From the NCBI GenBank assembly GCA_022508635.1, contig JAFLUV010000002.1, positions 1 to 35,773 on the forward strand: a stretch of DNA of 35,773 nt, in the 5' to 3' direction. Below are positions 15,722 to 22,808 of the stretch, one piece after another; positions within the stretch are counted from its first letter, which is position 1; the number at the start of each line of letters is the position of its first letter. A program made the position numbers and the translations under genes. This DNA comes from Prevotellaceae bacterium. GTDB taxonomy: Bacteria; Bacteroidota; Bacteroidia; Bacteroidales; Bacteroidaceae. The notes under the pieces were generated by a model. It was not told the origin of the DNA. It saw only the letters and a program-made list of their open reading frames with translations, and did no database searches.

Positions 15722-16625
15722 GGGACGCAAGATGTGGCTCAGCGTCATGGCAGTCTTCCTCGTCTATGCCACATTCTTTATCATCCTGAAGGACTACGAC
15801 TGGAAGCTGCTCTCCCAGCACGACGAAGGCGCCTACTGGCACCTCCTGCTCCTCTCCCTGGCCGTCATGGCGCTGCTCGGCTTCCTCCTCTACCGCTATG
15901 CCAGGCGCATGGACGAGCGCATCAGCCTCGAGCAGGCAGCGAAGGAGAACCGCGTGCGCCGCGAGCTGACGCAGAACATCGCCCACGAGCTCAAGACCCC
16001 CGTGGCCAGCATCCTCGGCTACACAGAAACCATCCTCGACAACCCCGGACTCAGCGACGATGTGCGCCGGCAGTTCATCGTCCGCACCCACTCGCAGGCG
16101 CAGCGTCTGACAGCTCTCCTGCAGGACATCTCCACGCTCAACAAGATGGACTATGCCCCGGAGCTGCTGAAGATGGAGCGCGTGGACGTGTCGGCCCTCT
16201 TCGCGGACATCGTCGAGGAGACCGCCCTTGCCGTAGGGCGCCGCCGCATGTCCCTGCACAACTGCCTGCCCAGCGACATTGTCTTACGGGGCAACCCATC
16301 GCTCCTCTACAGCATCTTCCGCAACCTCCTCGACAATGCCGTCAACTATGCCGGCGAGGGCACCACCGTCGAAGTCTCCGCCGTGCAGCAGCAGAACCAC
16401 TGGCACTTCACCGTCAGCGACGACGGCGCCGGCATCCCTGCCGAACACCTGCCCCGCATCTTCGAGCGCTTCTATCGCATAGAAAAAGGGCGCAGCCGTG
16501 AGATGGGCGGAACGGGGCTCGGCCTCTCCATCGTCAAGAATGCCGTCCTGCTGCACGGTGGCACCATCACCGTCCACAGCCCCTCCACGGGCGGCCTCTC
16601 GTTCCGCTTCACCCTCCGTATATAA
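15714..16625 (+). CDS. Sensor histidine kinase partnered with the response regulator
   Basis: Inner-membrane histidine kinase of 303 residues from the ATG at 15714 (a TTG at 15699 could add five residues). Two membrane helices (about 8-25 and 43-61) frame a very short periplasmic loop of under 20 residues, so it has no real extracytoplasmic sensor domain. The dimerisation/phosphoacceptor helix has NIAHELKTP with His91. The HATPase domain shows the N box FRNLLDNAVNYA (Asn near 208), G1 DDGAGI (236-241), the F box RFYRIEKG and G2 GGTGLGLS (265-272). The short loop suggests signal input through the membrane or a partner, as in PhoR-type kinases. The stop at 16625 faces the GGGtGRT gene. Confidence 0.95.
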   Translation: MSEGRKMWLSVMAVFLVYATFFIILKDYDWKLLSQHDEGAYWHLLLLSLAVMALLGFLLYRYARRMDERISLEQAAKENRVRRELTQNIAHELKTPVASILGYTETILDNPGLSDDVRRQFIVRTHSQAQRLTALLQDISTLNKMDYAPELLKMERVDVSALFADIVEETALAVGRRRMSLHNCLPSDIVLRGNPSLLYSIFRNLLDNAVNYAGEGTTVEVSAVQQQNHWHFTVSDDGAGIPAEHLPRIFERFYRIEKGRSREMGGTGLGLSIVKNAVLLHGGTITVHSPSTGGLSFRFTLRI

Positions 16626-16766
16626 TAGCCCTCGCGCCTTCCTTCCCCTCTCCCGCAATCCTGCCGCACCCCTTGAGACCAACCATTTGCGCTTTTCTCA
16701 TTTCTTGCATGGGGAGATATAGCTTCGCGGTGTGTCTTTGTCGTATAGTTTCATGAGAGCTGATTA

Positions 16767-16806
16767 ATAAAAAACAAGAGGCAAACACTAACAAGGTGTT
16801 TGCCTC
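16767..16806 (-). terminator. Terminator of the GGGtGRT operon
   Basis: A perfect 11-bp stem (16778-16788 with 16796-16806) encloses a 7-base loop and is followed on the minus strand by a T-rich tract (plus-strand A run 16767-16777). It lies 38 bases after the GGGtGRT stop codon. Confidence 0.85.
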
Positions 16807-16844
16807 CTGATTGTTGAGCTTCTTTTGTAAGAAAGAATAGCGTC

Positions 16845-17864
16845 TTACTTTTTGTTCAAGTAGAGGTCGGCCTGCACTGCGCAAGCTACGGAGCAACCTA
16901 CCATCGGGTTGTTACCGATGCCGAGGAAGCCCATCATCTCTACGTGAGCTGGTACTGAGCTGGAACCTGCGAACTGTGCGTCGCTGTGCATGCGACCCAG
17001 GGTGTCGGTCATACCGTAGGATGCAGGACCGGCTGCCATGTTGTCGGGATGCAGGGTGCGACCTGTACCGCCACCGCTGGCTACGCTGAAGTATGCCTTA
17101 CCTGCACGGATGCGTTCCTTCTTGTAGGTGCCTGCAACGGGATGCTGGAAGCGGGTGGGGTTGGTGGAGTTGCCTGTGATGCTGACGTCGACGTCTTCCT
17201 TCCAGAGGATGGCAACGCCTTCACGAACGTCGTCGGCACCGTAGCAGTTCACGGCGGCACGGGGACCGTTGCTGTAGGCAGTACGCTTCACTTCTTTCAG
17301 TTCGCCAGTGAAGTAGTCGAACTGTGTCTGTACGTATGTGAAGCCGTTGATGCGGCTGATGATCATAGCTGCGTCCTTGCCCAGACCGTTCAGGATACAA
17401 CGCAGGGGCTTGTCGGCTGGTCTTGACTTGTTTGCCATCTGGGCAATCTTGATGGCACCCTCGGCAGCTGCGAAGCTCTCATGGCCTGCGAGGAAAGCGA
17501 AGCACTTTGTCTCGGGGCTGAGCAGACGGGCAGCGAGTTCGCCGTGACCGATGCCGACCTTACGGTCGTCGGCAACGGAACCGGGTATGCAGAAGCTTTG
17601 CAGGCCTTCGCCGATGTAGTTGGCTGCTTCTACGGCATCCTTTGCCTTTTCCTTCAGGGCGATGGCAGTGCCTACGACGTAGGCCCACTTGGCATTCTCG
17701 AAACATATCATCTGTGTCTCTTCACATGTCTTGTAGGGGTCAAGGCCTGCTGCCTCACATATCTGGTTGGCCTCTTCGATAGAAGCAATGCCGTGCTTGT
17801 TCAGGCAATCAAGTATCTGCTTGATGCGACGATCCTGTGACTCGAATTTTACTTCACGTATCAT
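16845..17864 (-). CDS. GGGtGRT protein (unknown function, Fe-S scaffold partner)
   Basis: 339-residue cytoplasmic protein carrying the signature GGGTGRT at 264-270, which names the family; no function is established to my knowledge. Conserved-looking cysteines are spread through the chain (C36, C47, C54, C92, C121, C156, C207), with a C-terminal MVGCSVACAVQ motif. Gly-rich segments GIGHGELAARLL and FLAGHESFAAAEGAIKIAQ suggest a nucleotide- or cofactor-binding fold. It is coupled to the NifU-like gene upstream with a 12-base gap and a strong AGGAGG site 7 bases before the ATG, unusual for this genome. The pairing suggests it receives or uses an Fe-S cluster. A terminator follows. Confidence 0.9.
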   Translation of the reverse strand: MIREVKFESQDRRIKQILDCLNKHGIASIEEANQICEAAGLDPYKTCEETQMICFENAKWAYVVGTAIALKEKAKDAVEAANYIGEGLQSFCIPGSVADDRKVGIGHGELAARLLSPETKCFAFLAGHESFAAAEGAIKIAQMANKSRPADKPLRCILNGLGKDAAMIISRINGFTYVQTQFDYFTGELKEVKRTAYSNGPRAAVNCYGADDVREGVAILWKEDVDVSITGNSTNPTRFQHPVAGTYKKERIRAGKAYFSVASGGGTGRTLHPDNMAAGPASYGMTDTLGRMHSDAQFAGSSSVPAHVEMMGFLGIGNNPMVGCSVACAVQADLYLNKK

Positions 17865-17871
17865 ATTTTTT

Positions 17872-17877
17872 CCTCCT
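17872..17877 (-). promoter_or_regulatory. Strong Shine-Dalgarno site for the GGGtGRT gene
   Basis: On the minus strand AGGAGG lies 7 bases before the ATG and touches the stop codon of the NifU-like gene. Most starts in this window lack such a site, so this one implies high or coupled translation of the second gene. Confidence 0.7.
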
Positions 17878-18578
17878 TATTCTTTGCGTGGGTCAATACT
17901 CTTCACTGCACCGTCTTCGGCCTTTGTGCGGCCGTAAGTGCCTGTGACACTCTTCAGGGCTTCGTCTGCGGGAACACCTTTCTTTACGGCATCCATGAAC
18001 TTGCCCATGTGAACGAACTCGTAGCCGCAGACCTGGTCGTCCTTGTCGAGGTACATCTTGGTGATGTAGCCCTCGGTGAGCTGCAGGTAGCGTGTGCCCT
18101 TGACCTTGGTTCCATAGAGTGTTCCGGTCTGGGAGATGAGACCCTTGCCGAGGTCTTCGAGGCCGGCGCCTATCATCAGGCCGCCCTCGGAGAAGGCGCT
18201 TTGTGTGCGACCGTAGACAATCTGGAGGAAGAGTTCGCGCATGGCTGTGTTGATGGCATCGCAAACGAGGTCGGTATTGAGTGCCTCGAGGATGGTCTTT
18301 CCGGGCAGAATCTCACTTGCCATAGCTGCGGAGTGGGTCATGCCGGAGCAGCCGATGGTCTCCACGAGTGCCTCTTCGATGATGCCGTCCTTTACGTTGA
18401 GGGTCAGCTTGCAGGCACCTTGCTGGGGAGCGCACCAGCCCACACCGTGGGTTAGGCCGCTGATGTCCTTGATTTCTTTTGCCTGAACCCACTTGCCTTC
18501 TTCTGGAATGGGAGCAGGACCATGGTTGGGGCCTTTGGCTACGCAACACATGTTCTGTACTTCGTGTGAATAAACCAT
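17877..18578 (-). CDS. NifU/IscU-like iron-sulfur cluster assembly scaffold
   Basis: 233-residue protein with an IscU-like core. VGWCAPQQGACKLTLNVKDGIIEEALVE precedes the scaffold loop ETIGCSGMTHSAAMASEIL, equivalent to the Gly-Cys-Gly region of IscU, with further Cys at 49, 56, 77 and 106. The N-terminal NMCCVAKGPNHGP carries a Cys pair. The C-terminal 100 residues (from about 125) go beyond a plain IscU domain and are specific to this subgroup. It is paired with the GGGtGRT protein, as in other anaerobes. No SUF or ISC genes are adjacent, so it may be a dedicated scaffold for the partner. dapA lies 60 bases upstream in the same direction. Confidence 0.87.
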   Translation of the reverse strand: MVYSHEVQNMCCVAKGPNHGPAPIPEEGKWVQAKEIKDISGLTHGVGWCAPQQGACKLTLNVKDGIIEEALVETIGCSGMTHSAAMASEILPGKTILEALNTDLVCDAINTAMRELFLQIVYGRTQSAFSEGGLMIGAGLEDLGKGLISQTGTLYGTKVKGTRYLQLTEGYITKMYLDKDDQVCGYEFVHMGKFMDAVKKGVPADEALKSVTGTYGRTKAEDGAVKSIDPRKE

Positions 18579-18638
18579 AGTTGATTAACTTTTTTTGTAG
18601 GTTATTTATTGATTATGGATTTGTTTGCTTTGCGGGTG

Positions 18639-19526
18639 TCAGTATCCGAGCTCTCTTACTATCTGGCTTATCTTTTCCATTGTGGTGAGCCGGGTGGGGA
18701 CGAGGGGCAGTCGCAGGACGTTCCGGATGAGTCCCATCTCGCTGAGCATTGCTTTTACGCCGGCAGGGTTGCCGTCCACGAAGAGCAGTTTGAAGAGCTC
18801 TGTGAATTTGTGGTGGATGGTCAGCGAGGTGTTGTATTCTCCCTTGAGGGCGAGCCTTACCATGCGGCTGAATTCGGCGGGAAGTGCGTTGCCGATGACG
18901 CTGATAACGCCTACTGCGCCGAGGGTGATGAGGGGGAAGGTGATGCCGTCGTCGCCGCTGATGACGTCGAAGTGTTGTGGCTTGTTCTTGATGATGTCGT
19001 CCATTTGGGTGATGTTGCCGCTGGCTTCTTTTATGGCAACGATGTTCTGGAAGTCGCGTGCAAGGCGGAGCGTTGTCTCGGCGGTCATGTTTACTCCCGT
19101 CCTTCCGGGCACGTTGTACAGTACGACTGGCACGGGGCTGACCTTTGCTATGGCGGCGAAGTGCTGGTAGAGGCCTTCCTGCGAAGGCTTGTTGTAATAG
19201 GGGCAGACGCTCAGGATGCCGTCTATTCCTTTCCAGTCTTCGTTTTGCAGCTCATCCATGATGGCGGCCGTGTTGTTTCCGCCGCACCCCATCAGCAGGG
19301 GTACGCGCCCGGCTACACGTTCCACCAGTCGCTGCTTTAGCTGGCGCTTTTCTTCGCGGCTCAGGGTTGGTGTTTCTGCCGTGGTGCCCATGATGCAGAG
19401 GAAGTCTGCGCCTCCTTTTATCTGGTACTCTACCAATCGGTCGAGGGCATCGAAGTCGATGCTGCCGTCTGTCTGGAAGGGAGTGATGAGGGCGATGCCA
19501 AGGCCGCGGAATTTATTTTGTGCCAT
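18639..19526 (-). CDS. dapA: 4-hydroxy-tetrahydrodipicolinate synthase
   Basis: Condenses pyruvate with aspartate semialdehyde at the start of the DAP/lysine branch. The 295-residue TIM-barrel protein has GTTAETPTLS with the catalytic Thr pair (48-49), Tyr138 in VLYNVPGRTG, Arg143, and Schiff-base Lys166 in VAIKEASGN. All active-site residues of a true DapA are present, so a sialate-lyase alternative is unlikely. A well-formed promoter lies upstream (19561-19592). The 22-bp tandem repeat array lies about 120 bases beyond that promoter. It may share a transcript with the NifU-like and GGGtGRT genes, since no terminator or clear promoter separates them. Confidence 0.96.
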   Translation of the reverse strand: MAQNKFRGLGIALITPFQTDGSIDFDALDRLVEYQIKGGADFLCIMGTTAETPTLSREEKRQLKQRLVERVAGRVPLLMGCGGNNTAAIMDELQNEDWKGIDGILSVCPYYNKPSQEGLYQHFAAIAKVSPVPVVLYNVPGRTGVNMTAETTLRLARDFQNIVAIKEASGNITQMDDIIKNKPQHFDVISGDDGITFPLITLGAVGVISVIGNALPAEFSRMVRLALKGEYNTSLTIHHKFTELFKLLFVDGNPAGVKAMLSEMGLIRNVLRLPLVPTRLTTMEKISQIVRELGY

Positions 19527-19560
19527 ATATTCGGGTCGTCTGTGTCTGATTATTTCGCTG

Positions 19561-19592
19561 CAAAATTACAAAACTAATCTGACACTACCAAA
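19561..19592 (-). promoter_or_regulatory. dapA promoter
   Basis: On the minus strand TTTG (19592-19589), a 20-base spacer and TAATTTTG (19568-19561) match the Bacteroidota consensus exactly. The predicted start near 19555 leaves a leader of about 30 bases before dapA. Confidence 0.7.
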
Positions 19593-19710
19593 TGTTATAT
19601 GTGTTTTTCTGTGCTTTTTGCCCGACGGGCGGCGTTGTTCTGCCCGATGATTATATTGGGCGAGCCGGGACGAACTGGCTTGTGATTATCATACGGATAA
19701 ATGATGTGTG

Positions 19711-19797
19711 CTAAGCACCATGTTGCTAATGCTTAAGCACCATGTTGCTAACGCCTAAGCACCTTGGTGCTAATACCTAAGCACCATGTTGCTTAAT
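19711..19797. repeat. Four tandem 22-bp repeats with internal dyad
   Basis: The heptamer AAGCACC recurs at 19713, 19735, 19757 and 19779, exactly 22 bases apart. Each unit reads approximately CCTAAGCACCATGTTGCTAA. Units are near-palindromic (AGCACC facing G[T/G]TGCT); the third has a perfect AGCACC-TT-GGTGCT dyad. The array begins 17 bases beyond the stop codon of the TonB-linked barrel gene and lies about 120 bases upstream of the dapA promoter. Not part of any plausible coding frame. Confidence 0.85.
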
Positions 19798-19814
19798 ATT
19801 GAAGGATTAAAGCG

Positions 19815-22298
19815 TTAGTGATGATGGTCTTCTCCGTATCCGCCGGTATCAATATGGTTGTGCGGGTCATGGTCATGGCTGTGCGTCTTTCCGAAGTTGT
19901 ATGTTACGGCCAGACGGAGCGTGCGTCCGCCTGTCCACTTGGCAATGGACTGGGTGTAGCCGTTGCCGTAGAGGATGTTGCGGGTCTCCTTGGAGTTGAA
20001 GATGTCTTTGCACAGGAGGGAGATTCCCCATGCCTTGATGTCCTTGCGCAGTCCTGCCTCTACGTCCCAGTCTGGTTCGAGCGTGCCCTGAGCCGTCACG
20101 CTGCGTGAGTTGTAGCGTCCTGTTGCCTGTAGCGTCAGGTCCCATGGCAGGCGCACCGATGCCATGCAGCGTGCGTCCCAGACAAAGCGGTTCTGTCTGT
20201 TGCCACGCACGGCATAGAAGTCGGCATGCAGGGGATAGTCGGCGCTCCACGCCTTGAGGTGGCTGTTGTAGAGGTTTACGGTCGTCGTGAGCGTCAGCCG
20301 GCTGAAGAGCGTGTTGCGGGAGATGACCTCGATGCCGGTGTTTCGCATGTTGCCCACGTTGGCATGTCCGTAGTACATCGTGTTGACGTCGGGCGTGGAT
20401 GCCATCGGTGCAAGGAAGCTGATGTGGCTTATCATGTCTGTGTTTGAACGGAGGTAGCCGGACACGGACAGTGTGTGGCTGTTCCAGTTGTGGACGTATG
20501 ACAGTTCGACGGCATTGCTGTACTCTGGCTGAATGAGCGGATTGCCGAGGTGGACTTCCGAGGGGTCGGATATGTTCTCGAACGTATTCAGCTGCGGTCC
20601 GTATGGGCGGTGGATTCGGCGGGAATAGTTAAGCTGCAACTCATTCCTGTCAAAGAACGTCCAGCCGATGGATGCCGACGGGAAGAGGGCAAAGTCATTC
20701 TTCTTGAACTCCGGCACGTCACTGTCGCTTTGCCCATAGCCCAGTGAGCGCGTGCGTATCTGCCATGCCTCGCCCCGGAGACCGGCAGAGAAGGTCAGCT
20801 TCTCGTACTCGCCGGAGAAATTGACATAGAAGGCTGAGATGTCCGTATCGTACTTGAATCGGTTGTAGAGGTCGTTGAGAGGGACGAGGTTGTCAGCCGT
20901 CGGCCCTGCCGAATATGAGGCGGGGCTGTTCTCGTGATTATAGTTGCCCTTGTAGCCAGTCTCAAGGCTTAGCCATGGCAGGAACTTATAGGAGTAGTCG
21001 AGTTCGGCTTCCCAGTTGCTGATTCTTACGTCCTGATGCTGGCTCTGCCAGACGGAGCTCGTCGAGCCGTCGTCCCACGTCTCGCTTTCATAGAACCTGT
21101 TGTCGTTGGGTCCCTGCCAGACATTGTAGCTGGCATTCATGTCAATGTAGTGTTCCTGACCGAACAGGTGCTTGTATCCGAGCATGATGTTCGCACCGCG
21201 TGTGTCACCGCTCTCATGTGAGTCATTGACATTGCTTGCCCATTGTCCTGGAAGGTTGCAGAGATGGGTCGTGGTGATGTCTCCCCACTTATGCCCGATC
21301 GTCCCTATGGCACTAAGGTACAGTGTATTGCTCTTGTCAGGCCTATAGTTCGTGCCTAACCGCAGGAATGCGCTGTTCTCATGACGCTTGTTGTCGCCGT
21401 CGGAGTTCAGGTGATAGCCTTCGTCGTAGGTGCGACGCGATGTGACACCTCCCGGATTATGGTGCGACTTCAGCCCGAGTCCGGCAAATGTCTCGAACTT
21501 TCCTTCATTGACATTGATGTTGAAGTTGACATTGGCGTTGCTGCGTGTATCGATGTTCGCTTCCGCACTGCCAAAGTATCCGCGACGCTGGTCTTCCTTC
21601 AGCCGTATGTTGATGATACCCGCTGTCCCTTCGGTGCTATGCTTCGACGAAGGATTGTTCATGACTTCAATGCTTTCAATCGACTCTGCAGGAATCTGGC
21701 GCAGGAGCTGGGCACGATTGTCGGCAGTCATTCCCATCTCTTTCCCGTTAATCCATACAAGGACATTAGAGTTGCCGCGTAAGGATATTTCTCCGTCACT
21801 GTTCACGTTTACCGACGGAACGGAAGCCAGAAGCTCGTCGGCAAACGTACCACTGGTTGCAATGTTCGAGCTGACATTGAAGACTCTGTGCTCAGGATTG
21901 ACAGTGACTTGGCTCTTCTGCCCCGTCACGACTACTTCCTGTAGCAGCTTCGAATCCTCTGCAAGCACAATTTTACCAAGACTGATATTTGAGTTTGCCA
22001 CTGTGATTTCACGCTCCTGGGGGATGTTCCCCATCATGCTGAAGCGTATGATGTATTTCCCCGATGGAGCGTTATGAATGATGAATGCCCCGTTCTCGTC
22101 CGTCGTAGTGCCAATGGAGAGTGGCACACCTGTTTCCGGATTCACGAGGGCGACCGTTGCAAAGCCAAGAGGTTCGGATGTACTTTTATTAAAAACAAAG
22201 CCTGTTATGTTGCCGTCTGCGTATATGCTTCTGGCTATCAAGAAGGATGCAGCTAATAATACTGGTAGTTTTACTCTCATCTGGTGTATCAGTTTCAT
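19815..22298 (-). CDS. TonB-dependent receptor-like outer-membrane barrel with His-rich tail
   Basis: 827-residue outer-membrane protein. A signal peptide (about 1-27) is followed by a carboxypeptidase-regulatory-like beta domain (about 28-112: GNITGFVFNKSTSEPLGFATV). A plug domain comes next (about 118-235: LLQEVVVTGQ, ISLRGNSNVLVWINGKEM, VMNNPSSKHSTEGTAGIINI), then a large beta-barrel of the OMP_b-brl_3 type. The barrel ends in AVTYNFGK, a typical outer-membrane beta-signal. About 23 residues follow with eight histidines (THSHDHDPHNH, EDHHH), expected in the periplasm. It lies downstream of the HMA protein and second receptor, suggesting metal handling. A -7 box at 22309-22316 would make the first ATG almost leaderless; the ATG at 22278-22280 (MRVKLPVL) is a reasonable alternative start. 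Confidence 0.88.
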   Translation of the reverse strand: MKLIHQMRVKLPVLLAASFLIARSIYADGNITGFVFNKSTSEPLGFATVALVNPETGVPLSIGTTTDENGAFIIHNAPSGKYIIRFSMMGNIPQEREITVANSNISLGKIVLAEDSKLLQEVVVTGQKSQVTVNPEHRVFNVSSNIATSGTFADELLASVPSVNVNSDGEISLRGNSNVLVWINGKEMGMTADNRAQLLRQIPAESIESIEVMNNPSSKHSTEGTAGIINIRLKEDQRRGYFGSAEANIDTRSNANVNFNINVNEGKFETFAGLGLKSHHNPGGVTSRRTYDEGYHLNSDGDNKRHENSAFLRLGTNYRPDKSNTLYLSAIGTIGHKWGDITTTHLCNLPGQWASNVNDSHESGDTRGANIMLGYKHLFGQEHYIDMNASYNVWQGPNDNRFYESETWDDGSTSSVWQSQHQDVRISNWEAELDYSYKFLPWLSLETGYKGNYNHENSPASYSAGPTADNLVPLNDLYNRFKYDTDISAFYVNFSGEYEKLTFSAGLRGEAWQIRTRSLGYGQSDSDVPEFKKNDFALFPSASIGWTFFDRNELQLNYSRRIHRPYGPQLNTFENISDPSEVHLGNPLIQPEYSNAVELSYVHNWNSHTLSVSGYLRSNTDMISHISFLAPMASTPDVNTMYYGHANVGNMRNTGIEVISRNTLFSRLTLTTTVNLYNSHLKAWSADYPLHADFYAVRGNRQNRFVWDARCMASVRLPWDLTLQATGRYNSRSVTAQGTLEPDWDVEAGLRKDIKAWGISLLCKDIFNSKETRNILYGNGYTQSIAKWTGGRTLRLAVTYNFGKTHSHDHDPHNHIDTGGYGEDHHH

Positions 22299-22308
22299 TT
22301 TCCAGCTG

Positions 22309-22316
22309 CAAAGTTA
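22309..22316 (-). promoter_or_regulatory. -7 element before the His-tailed barrel gene
   Basis: TAACTTTG on the minus strand lies 10 bases before the first ATG of the barrel gene and 28 before the internal ATG at 22280. A TTTG upstream is only 14 bases away, so the -33 half is poor. Confidence 0.4.
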
Positions 22317-22340
22317 CTTCAATGCCAATGCAAACCGTTT

Positions 22341-22382
22341 ACAAAATAATACGGAGGCAAATCCATAAGGGAAAAGCCTCCG
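22341..22382 (-). terminator. Terminator-like hairpin between the HMA gene and the barrel gene
   Basis: A 7-bp GC-rich stem (22352-22358 with 22376-22382) encloses a 17-base loop and is followed on the minus strand by TATTATTTTG. It would end the tamB-receptor-HMA transcript before the barrel gene, or attenuate transcripts from a -7 box at 22417-22424. Confidence 0.5.
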
Positions 22383-22416
22383 CGGGAACGATAGTTCAGG
22401 ATTCAAGGTAACGAAA

Positions 22417-22424
22417 CAAAGATA
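22417..22424 (-). promoter_or_regulatory. -7 box inside the HMA-barrel intergenic leader
   Basis: TATCTTTG on the minus strand matches the Bacteroidota -7 consensus, but no TTTG box is seen 19-20 bases upstream. A transcript from here would meet the hairpin at 22341-22382 after about 30 bases. Confidence 0.35.
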
Positions 22425-22461
22425 AGTCAGTCCTGAACCGATATGAGTTGTTTAGCACCTG

Positions 22462-22761
22462 TCATTTCTTGTCTGTTGATGGCTTAATCTGATAACCTAT
22501 TTTGCGGAAAGCGGCAGTGTAGTCATCATAGCCAGACTTCTGCTTGTCGTAAACGATAGTGACTGTTTGCTGCGGCAGGGATACGATAATGTTCTTGGTG
22601 CCTTTCACGAAGCGTATGTTCTGTTTGATCTTCTTCACGCAGTTTTCACAAGTCATGCGGGGATTGGGAATAACGACGAGCGTGTCGGCTTTCGTCTCTG
22701 CCAATGCATTCAGCGAGAACAGTGTGGCGAAAGCCATGGAAAATAATTTAATGCGGTTCAT
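22462..22761 (-). CDS. Periplasmic heavy-metal-associated (HMA) domain protein
   Basis: 99-residue secreted protein: signal peptide (1-21, cleavage ALA-ET), then a single ferredoxin-like HMA domain. The metal-binding loop reads MTCENC with Cys38 and Cys41, followed by VKKIKQNIRFVKGTKNIIVSL and YTAAFRKIGYQI, the usual beta-alpha-beta-beta-alpha-beta pattern. CxxC HMA domains generally bind Cu(I), sometimes Zn or Hg. Being exported, it would act as a periplasmic metallochaperone. It begins 47 bases after the stop of the TonB-dependent receptor on the same strand and is followed by a terminator-like hairpin and the His-tailed barrel gene. Confidence 0.9.
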   Translation of the reverse strand: MNRIKLFSMAFATLFSLNALAETKADTLVVIPNPRMTCENCVKKIKQNIRFVKGTKNIIVSLPQQTVTIVYDKQKSGYDDYTAAFRKIGYQIKPSTDKK

Positions 22762-22808
22762 AGTTAAGGTAGTTAAGGGTAATATTTAATATATTAGGAC
22801 ATGTTTGT

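Noticed and set aside
19619..19670. Short GC inverted repeats (GCCCG-A-CGGGC and GCCC...GGGC) upstream of dapA
   Set aside because: No T tract on either strand and very small or unstable loops, so not supported as a terminator or operator.
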